Positions 8,242 through 15,700 of a DNA stretch of 29,574 nt are shown in pieces (the stretch's first letter is position 1; each line of letters begins with the position of its first letter). Under the pieces are notes generated by a model, which was not told the DNA's origin, ran no database searches, and worked only from the letters and a program-made list of their open reading frames with translations. Source of the stretch: CAZKUN01 sp964555935 (lineage in GTDB: Bacteria > Armatimonadota > Zipacnadia > Zipacnadales > VGFC01); the NCBI GenBank assembly GCA_964555935.1, contig CAZKUN010000101.1, positions 1 to 29,574 on the forward strand, in the 5' to 3' direction. A program made the position numbers and the translations under genes.

Positions 8242-10809
8242 ATGGCGACGCTGCAGAAACTGATTGCGCGCACCGGCGCGCTGATGCTGACTGTCGCGAC
8301 CGTTGGCGCTCACGCGCAGATCGGCAACTTCCAATACGAGCGCGGCGAGGGAACCGTCTCGCTGGCGTCAGGCGGCGATGCGTGGGCGGTGATCGTCGTG
8401 CCCGAGGGCGCGCCGAATCCAGTTATCTTCGCGGCGGACGAGTTGAAAGAGCACCTCGACGCGATGACGGGCGCCGATTTCCAGATCGTGCCCGTAGCGC
8501 CTGAGGAGTCGACAGCGATCGTGCTGGGCGACACAACGGCCGCGCGCGCCGCGGGAGTGGATGTCGGTCCCATAGGCCGAGATGGGTATGCGATTCGCAC
8601 GGTGGGGAATCGGATCTACGTTGCGGGGCGCGATGATCGCACGGACAAGAGCGCCGTGCTGCTGACGTTGAAGAGCGAGCCTTTCTCGCCGACGGCCAGT
8701 CGCTACGCCATGGAAGCGGCTCTAGGTGCGGCGACGTTCGATTTCGAGCGCGGGACTCTCTACGGAGCATACCGGTTCCTGGAGGAGCTGGGCGTGCGGT
8801 GGTTCTTCCCTGGCCCCAAGGGCCTCGTCATCCCCAGCAAGCCGGACTTGGCGTTCCAGACCGTCTCACTCACCGAGGAGCCCCATTACCAGCTCCGCAA
8901 GGTGGGGCAGAGCACGTGGCAGTGGTACATGCTCGATGGTGCCAATCAGCGCGACCTGGCGAACGTGGAGGAATACAAGGAACTCGGTTGGGGTGGGGAC
9001 GTGCTGAGGCTGTGGTTGCTCCGCGTGCGGCACTCGTCAGAGTGGTTTGCATTCAACCACCGGCCAACGCGGATGGAACTTGAGCAGCGATATGGCGACG
9101 ATCACCCCGAGTACTTCGCCCTGCGGGAGAACGGCGAGCGAGACCTCAAGCCCCAGGCCGGGCGCACGGGGCACCTCTGCTACACCGATCCGGGCGTTCT
9201 TGATGTCACCAAGCGAGATATAGAAGACTACTTCAGCGGCGTCACGGCGGAAGAGCTTGGTCTGACTCAGCACGTCCGCTCGCTCAATCTGCTCAACCGC
9301 GGCTGGCCGGCGAACGCCATCTACGGGCGCACCGTGTCTCTGCTGCCGCACGACTCCTTCCGCGCCTGCGAGTGCGAGGACTGCGCGCCCTTCATCCACA
9401 AGGACCGCGACTTCTCAGCCTCCCACAGCGATCTGATCTGGCAGTTCATCACTAAGATGGCCGAGTGGATGGAGGTCGAGTACCCCGAGAAGCTCATCGC
9501 TTGCCTGGCGTACGCCTCCTACAGCGAGAAGCCTGATTGGCTCACCAGCCTGCCGGAGAATGTCATTGTCGGCATGTGTCCGGCGCAGTACGCCCGGACG
9601 CACAACGACATCGACCCCGAACACTACGCGGACTTGATGCGGATGGTCAACGAGTGGACCGCCGTCAACGAGCGCCCGATGCTGATCTGGCTGCATCACC
9701 TGTATCGATACCGCGCGCCGCGTCGCGAGGGCGTGCCGATGCTGATCACGAGCTTCTTTGGGCGGATCTTCAAGGATCTGGCTGACCACGCGAACCTCGT
9801 GCATGTGGAGCTGGATCCGGATAGCATCATGCTCGAGCACCTGAATCGGTACGTGATGCTGCGGCTGCTATATAACCCGAACCTCGATCCGGCGGACCTC
9901 GTCGAGGACTACGCGCATAGCTTCTACGGGCCAGGCGGCGACATCGTGCTGGCGATGCTGAAGGACGTGGAGACACGAAGCCTGGGCGTCGGCGGGACGA
10001 GCGCGAACAGCATTGATACGTGGGAGAAGTACTTCACCGAGGAAACGGTCGCCAGCTACCGAAGCCAGGCGGATGAGGTGGTACGTCTGACGGCCGGGAC
10101 GCCCTACGAAGAGCATGCGGACATTTTCTCGCGCTGGTTCGTGGGAGAGATCGAAACCGGGCGCGACCTCTACGTCAGGCACGTGAAGCAAGTCGCTGAG
10201 AGCAAAGACTCAAGCGTCAGCATTCGGGCGCTGGTGGGAGATATCGCGGTCGACGGCGAACTTGATGAGGAGGGGTGGGCGCGGTCGAGCGTGAGGGGCT
10301 TCCTCAGCAACCTCAACGGTGAGAAGACAGAGTGGACGACCGAGGCCAGGTTCCTGCGCGCGCCGGAGAACCTGTACTTCGGTTTCACGTGCTTTGACCC
10401 GAACTCGGCCACCTTGCCCGACGGAGAGGGCGAGGCCGATTCGGTGGAGATCTTCCTCGATCCCGAGCACAACCACGAGAACTACTACTGGATCTGGGTC
10501 GACCTCGCGGGGCGGATTGAGGACTGGTATTGCGAGGGCGGGGGAGAGCCGCCGGATAAGACATGGGACAGCCAGATCGAGGTCGCGACCCGCAAGTTCG
10601 AGGACCGGTGGGTCATTGAAATACGCCTGCCACGCGAGACGATGGGCAACGCGGAGAAAGACCCGGTCGGTCGGCCGTGGGGAGCCAACTTCTGTCGCAC
10701 TACTTGGGATGCGCCGAAGCCCGAAGACCAGTTCAGTTCGTGGAGCCCGCTGCTTCGAGGCAAGTTCCACCAGCCCGATCTGTTCGCGCACATCTTCTTC
10801 GTGAAATGA
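8242..10809 (+). CDS. Exported DUF4838 protein with glucuronidase-like N-domain and CBM9-like C-terminus
   Basis: 855 residues from ATG 8242, chosen because a strong GGAGGAA (8230-8236) precedes it and a signal peptide follows (MATLQKLIARTGALMLTVATVGAHA). The frame stays open further upstream, but that stretch lies inside the previous gene. Residues about 30-200 resemble the alpha-glucuronidase N-terminal fold that precedes many glycosidase barrels: VIFAADELKEHLDAMTGADF, then GTLYGAYRFLEELGVRWFFP. The central part has the DUF4838 hallmarks CECEDC (C376, C378, C381) and KLIACLAYASYSEKP. Residues about 659-855 are a CBM9-like module (IAVDGELDEEGWARSS, NLYFGFTCFDPN, ADSVEIFLDPEHNHENYYWI). DUF4838 proteins are associated with polysaccharide loci and have no settled activity. 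It lies 31 bases after the DUF6259 gene, with the same module at the C-terminus, so the two likely act on the same material. Confidence 0.88.
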   Translation: MATLQKLIARTGALMLTVATVGAHAQIGNFQYERGEGTVSLASGGDAWAVIVVPEGAPNPVIFAADELKEHLDAMTGADFQIVPVAPEESTAIVLGDTTAARAAGVDVGPIGRDGYAIRTVGNRIYVAGRDDRTDKSAVLLTLKSEPFSPTASRYAMEAALGAATFDFERGTLYGAYRFLEELGVRWFFPGPKGLVIPSKPDLAFQTVSLTEEPHYQLRKVGQSTWQWYMLDGANQRDLANVEEYKELGWGGDVLRLWLLRVRHSSEWFAFNHRPTRMELEQRYGDDHPEYFALRENGERDLKPQAGRTGHLCYTDPGVLDVTKRDIEDYFSGVTAEELGLTQHVRSLNLLNRGWPANAIYGRTVSLLPHDSFRACECEDCAPFIHKDRDFSASHSDLIWQFITKMAEWMEVEYPEKLIACLAYASYSEKPDWLTSLPENVIVGMCPAQYARTHNDIDPEHYADLMRMVNEWTAVNERPMLIWLHHLYRYRAPRREGVPMLITSFFGRIFKDLADHANLVHVELDPDSIMLEHLNRYVMLRLLYNPNLDPADLVEDYAHSFYGPGGDIVLAMLKDVETRSLGVGGTSANSIDTWEKYFTEETVASYRSQADEVVRLTAGTPYEEHADIFSRWFVGEIETGRDLYVRHVKQVAESKDSSVSIRALVGDIAVDGELDEEGWARSSVRGFLSNLNGEKTEWTTEARFLRAPENLYFGFTCFDPNSATLPDGEGEADSVEIFLDPEHNHENYYWIWVDLAGRIEDWYCEGGGEPPDKTWDSQIEVATRKFEDRWVIEIRLPRETMGNAEKDPVGRPWGANFCRTTWDAPKPEDQFSSWSPLLRGKFHQPDLFAHIFFVK

Positions 10810-10968
10810 GCGATGCCGTCAGGCCGTCCGCACTTGGGCATTATGCCGTGCCGCGCGCCAAGACGCCGGGGGGCCATGGGGAATTATGGGCACGGACGGG
10901 CTGTTATGCTGTCCGAATGTGGACCTCGTCGCGCGAGGCCTGATGCAGGGCGTTAGGAGCGTGTTGGC

Positions 10969-12663
10969 ATGCCAAGATGGTTCCTGTGTGTTCTCGCCGT
11001 AGCCATGCTTGTACCATCCAATGCGCAGAGGCGCAAGGCCAGCGTCGCGGAACCTGCGACGGTGGTCTACGATGGACTTATTCGCCAACCCAATCCGTGG
11101 TATGTGAAGGCTGACTCGCCACTGGCCGAAGCGTCCGTCTGCACGGGCCAGGACAAGGGGCTCCCGCTAGGCGTCGCCGTCATTCTCCCCAGCGATTCGT
11201 CGCGCGTCGGCTTGTTCTTCCTCATCGATGGCGGGCCTCCGAATGGGCGGCTGAAGTTGACCTTGCGGCGCAACTTCGTCGAGGTGCATGGCGCGCGGTT
11301 CACGGTGCCCGAGCGCAAGCGCTCTATCTGGTGGGTGGAGCCGAAGGCGGCGTGGACCTTCCGCGAGGGGCTTTACACGTTTGAGCTGGAGTTGAGCGGC
11401 GAAGTGCTGGGCGTTCTAGACTTCGTCGTCGTATCCGACCCCGAACTCGATCCGGAGACCCTCCCCGAACCTGAGTACACGGACGTGCCCCCTCCGGTCG
11501 ATGAGATCCCGGTGGAGGTGATCGACGAGGTTGACGAGGTTGAGGTCGGGCACCAGATGGTGGCCACGGCGGATGATGCAAATGGGGGCGGATTGACGCA
11601 GGAACAGCGCGATCTCGTAGCGGCCGCGTTTGGCGATGCCTCGGGCATGACGGACACGGTTGCGAGCGAAGTCGCGGATGAAGTGGTGACGGATCTCCGT
11701 GAGAATTCCCCCGGGGACGCGTGGAGCGCTGTCCCTGATGAGGCGTACGATGGCGCGAAGGCCGGCATGACGGATGGCATCGCGGCATCCACGCAGGACG
11801 CGTTGGTGGCCGTGCAAGCGGACCTGGTCGGGCTGCCGAGTAACCAACTCGATCCCGGGCTTGCGGGCGCCCTGAGGTCCGGCAAACGAGAGAACCTCGT
11901 GACCGCCATGGTCGACACGGCGCGGAACCGCGTGACGGACCAGTTGCACATGCAGGCTCAGAATCAGGTCAGCAAGGTTAGCGGGCGCAGCGGCTTGCTC
12001 CAAGGCGTCCTCGGCGTAGCCGCCGGTCATGGCGTTGGTACGGTCGTCGACTTTGTGTCGGGCCTCTTCGGCGGCGATAAGCGCCAGCCAAGAAACTTCT
12101 TTCTCTGCAGTGACCTCACGGCGGGGCAGTTGGCCGAGAAGATGCTGGAGGCAGAAGGAGTGCAGGACGCCATCGCGGCATGCGGAGGGCGCCAGCCCGA
12201 GGCGATGGGTGCGGCGGGGACGTCCGACACCAGCAAGTTCGGGCGTGGCATGATGCTCATCCCTCTCGCGCCGAAGCCCAATGACGCGGCGTTGGCGGCT
12301 CTGTTGATCGTTGACGACGTGGCGGTGCGTATCGCGGGGGCGGTGGTCGACGTCGAACAAGGCTTCCCGTTCCGCTTCCGCAACGATGATCTGTACGCCC
12401 TCCCGTTGGTACTGAATGTCGGGGCAGCCGACCAGGGGCTTCAAGTGCTCAACGGCGACGGTCAGCCGCTGCTGACAGGCGCCGTGGACGTCGCCGCGCC
12501 AGAAGCGCGCGCGCAGATTCCGCTGGCTACCGTGCATCAGGTCGTTTCGATGGATGAGATGGGTGACACGGCCATGGTGGTGTGTTCGATCACGCCCGAC
12601 ATGGACTATGCTACAAACGCGGCGCCGGTCTTCACTCTCACCATTTCGCGTTCTCGACGTTAG
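10969..12663 (+). CDS. Exported protein of unrecognised family
   Basis: 564 residues with a signal peptide (MPRWFLCVLAVAMLVPSNA). I do not recognise a family. Residues about 30-155 are beta-rich (GVAVILPSDSSRVGLFFLI, WTFREGLYTFELEL), possibly an immunoglobulin-like domain. About 160-195 is an acidic, proline-rich linker (PEPEYTDVPPPVDEIPVEV). About 205-340 is predicted helical and Ala/Val-rich, ending in a glycine-containing hydrophobic stretch (GVLGVAAGHGVGTVVDFVSG). The rest is beta-rich again (FGRGMMLIPLAPK, FPFRFRNDDLYALPLVLNVG). AGGAG lies about 9-10 bases before the ATG. It sits 159 bases after the DUF4838 gene and 104 bases before the cohesin/CARDB gene on the same strand, so it may be a partner of that surface protein. 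No catalytic motif was seen. Confidence 0.75.
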   Translation: MPRWFLCVLAVAMLVPSNAQRRKASVAEPATVVYDGLIRQPNPWYVKADSPLAEASVCTGQDKGLPLGVAVILPSDSSRVGLFFLIDGGPPNGRLKLTLRRNFVEVHGARFTVPERKRSIWWVEPKAAWTFREGLYTFELELSGEVLGVLDFVVVSDPELDPETLPEPEYTDVPPPVDEIPVEVIDEVDEVEVGHQMVATADDANGGGLTQEQRDLVAAAFGDASGMTDTVASEVADEVVTDLRENSPGDAWSAVPDEAYDGAKAGMTDGIAASTQDALVAVQADLVGLPSNQLDPGLAGALRSGKRENLVTAMVDTARNRVTDQLHMQAQNQVSKVSGRSGLLQGVLGVAAGHGVGTVVDFVSGLFGGDKRQPRNFFLCSDLTAGQLAEKMLEAEGVQDAIAACGGRQPEAMGAAGTSDTSKFGRGMMLIPLAPKPNDAALAALLIVDDVAVRIAGAVVDVEQGFPFRFRNDDLYALPLVLNVGAADQGLQVLNGDGQPLLTGAVDVAAPEARAQIPLATVHQVVSMDEMGDTAMVVCSITPDMDYATNAAPVFTLTISRSRR

Positions 12664-12753
12664 ACCGCGGCGACGGCCTGAAGCTCGGAAGGGCCCTGTC
12701 CGCCGCAAGGTGTTCTGTATAGCAGGGATGGACCTCGGTCAGACGGGCAGCTC

Positions 12754-12762
12754 AAGGAGGAA
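12754..12762 (+). promoter_or_regulatory. Strong Shine-Dalgarno of the cohesin/CARDB gene
   Basis: AAGGAGGAA at 12754-12762 lies 5 bases before the ATG at 12768. It is the best ribosome-binding site in the window and fixes the start of the largest protein, suggesting high expression. Confidence 0.8.
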
Positions 12763-12767
12763 GCACC

Positions 12768-15700
12768 ATGAGGCGGATTACTTGGATAATGGTGGCGTTG
12801 GCTGCATCCTGGGTAGCGGCGCGGCCCCAGTTGGGCCACGCGGCGTCCGCAGGACTGTTTCCGCTTGTCGGCATGCAGGCTGACCTCTGGCCCGACCACG
12901 TTGACGGCGCTGCGTACCCGACCGTCGACCCCGCCTTCGTTGGCGGCGTGAGCGACGCGTTTAGCGCCATCTACGTGGCGCAGATCGCGGGGGCCGGCTG
13001 CAATTCGCTGACGGTCGAAGTGCCCGTGCCGTTTGATGTTGAGACAACGGCAAACCGCCTGGCTAACCTCTGCACGTGGGCCCACTCCCAGCCCGACGGC
13101 GGCCCAATGATCCTCGTCGCGCTGACGGATCTGCACGAGCCGACCACAGATGCGACAACGCCCGCCAACGTCGCGAGCCTTGTGGCGGCAACCGCCCAGA
13201 AGCTGCGCCTCGCCGACGAGACTCTCGCGCAGGCGCGCTACGAGAGCATCGCGGGCTTTCAGGTCGCGCCGGGGCTCAATGTCGTGCAGGCTCGGTCGGG
13301 CGCCGGGCCGGCGACGACCGTCTTCCTGACCCAAGACCTGCGCTCAAATATCCATGCCGCGGAGGCTGGCGCGTTCGGTGACGATTTCGCCAACACGCCA
13401 ATCTACGCTGGCTTCTCGATGGACTACGCGCTGCTGACGCGAGGCAGCTTCTCCGGCGCCGAATTGGCGGCTGCGGACTTGGACGCGGCCTATGCCGAGA
13501 TGAGGACTTACTTTGACGCGCTGCGGGTTGGGCCGTCCGCCGACATCCTCACCCTTGATTGGTTCCCCGGCACGTACGCCGGTGGCACGAGCGACGATGT
13601 CGTGACCGTCTTCGGGCGGTTGGCAATGGACTACCCCGACGACAACTTCTTGCTCGCGCGGACCGGTGGGTCGACGGCTTTCAACACGGCGCAGTCGCAG
13701 GCCGATTACTGTCTCGGTCTCATGGCGGGCCTGGCCGCGGGATCGGGCGGCATGCCCGGCTTCCTCGGACTGTCTTGGACGAGAGACCTCGACCGGCTTC
13801 CTCCGGAAGCGCCCGACGCGGCCGTGGGCGAGCGGATCGGCGCCTGGTCGCCTGAACAAGCGTCCACCAAGATCGCCGAGGCGTATCGCGGCGACTCCGA
13901 GGACGTTGATGCCCTATGGTGGCTTGGACGCACCGACTCTGGCCTGGGCCTGGCGTCCGTTGACGACTATGGCGCCATCGATGACAAGACAGCGTCGCTT
14001 GCGCTACGCAGCCTGGTGGACGGAGGCGCGGTGGTTGCGGATGCCGGAGCCGGACCGGGCGCGGCTGACGCGACGCCGAACCTGGCGGTCACTGAGTTGG
14101 CGCTCGAGGAGGGCAGCCTGGCAGAGGGTGAGGAGATTGTCCTCCGGGCAACGCTCCACAACTCATCCCCCGGTGAACTCCCGGCGGTTCTGATCGACTT
14201 CACGTACCTGCTGGACGGCGAGGAGGAGATGCGGTGGATCGGCGAAGCGCCGATCTCGATCTCGGTTCCCGCCGACACCCCGACCAACGTTTCGAGTCCT
14301 CGATGGGTCCTGCCGGCCGACGTGGTCGATGTCGGTATCGTGGCATGGTCGGACGACCTCGTTGAGGCGGAAGAAGAGAACAACAGCCTGGTTGCGAGCC
14401 TCACTGAACTTGGCGAGGGGGCGGTAGGCGCCCCGCTGGATGAAGCCGCGCCGGTGGAGGTCGTGGCGACCGATGCTGACTTGTCCGTAGCCGGAATCTC
14501 AGTCGGCGGCGGCACGCTGGCCGAGGGCGAGACGGCGTACTTGCGCGCGGATGTAGAGAACGCAGGAGCGGGCGATGCGCTTGGCGCGGACGTTTACTTC
14601 ATCTACGCTCTTGACGGCGTGGAGGAGTGGCAGTACATCGGCGAGATGCCTCAGACCCTCGACCTGATCGCCGGAGCGCAGGCATCGGTTGATGGGCCTG
14701 ATTGGGCGATCCCCGCCGGAGTTACGCACATCGGCGCTGTCGTCTGGCGCAACGATGGCGTGGATCCCAACGAGGACAACGACACGCTCATCACCGAGAT
14801 CGCGGACCTGGTCGGCGGAGGCGTTGTCGCGGCCGATCCCGGCGGAGGTGGTGGAGGCGGCGGGGGCGGGGGTGGCTATAGCGGCGCGGTCGACGGCTTC
14901 GGCGATGTCCCTAACGCCCTAAAGCAACTTCTGAACCAGAAGAAGGCCGAACTTGCCCAGACGGTTGTCCAGCTCGTCGGTGACTACTTCCTTGGCAAGC
15001 TTGGGCAGCTACTTGGCACGGGCACGCCATCCGGTGGTGGAGGCGGATGGGGGTCGGGCGGCGGCGGAGGTGGTGGTGGCCCTGCACCAATTCCGGGCAT
15101 GGCAAACTTGGCCGTGCATAGCATCGCTATAGACTCGGGCACGCTCGCCGCCGGCATGGATGTCGTGCTGACGACCCGCGTTGCGAACATCTCCCTCGAC
15201 ACCGACGCTCCCGGCGCGCTGGTCGATTTCAGCTACGTGACTGACGGCGCCGCTGACTGGGAGTTCATCACCGCCGAGGCCATCGCGACCTCGGTCGACG
15301 CCGATGGCTATGCGGACGTCGCGATTCCGACGTGGACGGTCCCTGATAACTTGGCTGAGATTGGCGTTGTGGTCTCGACCGCGACGGGCGAGGACGGTGA
15401 TGATACGAACAACTCGATGCTCGTCACAGCCGCCGATCTCGCGGCGAGCGGCATCGTCGAGGTGCCCGCGCCTGGCGGCGGCGGCGGTGGTGGGGGCGGT
15501 GGAGGCGGCGGGGGAGATCCCGTGGCTCCTTGGGGCGATGGTCCGGCGGACGTCGCGATCGTCTCTGTTGAGGTCAAGTCAGGTACTCTCGCTGAGGGGC
15601 AGCCGGTGGTCCTTGCGGCGATGATCGCCAACACGGACCCACTCAATGGAGCGGGCGACGTGCAGGTCGACTTCAGTTACTTCATCGATGGCGCCGCGGA

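Noticed and set aside
11416..12708. Long open frame (430 codons) on the minus strand
   Set aside because: It is antisense to the exported protein at 10969-12663, which has a signal peptide and ribosome-binding site; the antisense product is Arg/His-rich without domains.
14839..15520. Glycine-run DNA as a possible microsatellite or slippage site
   Set aside because: Glycine codons vary (GGC, GGA, GGT, GGG) with no regular DNA period, so it is a protein linker rather than a simple DNA repeat.
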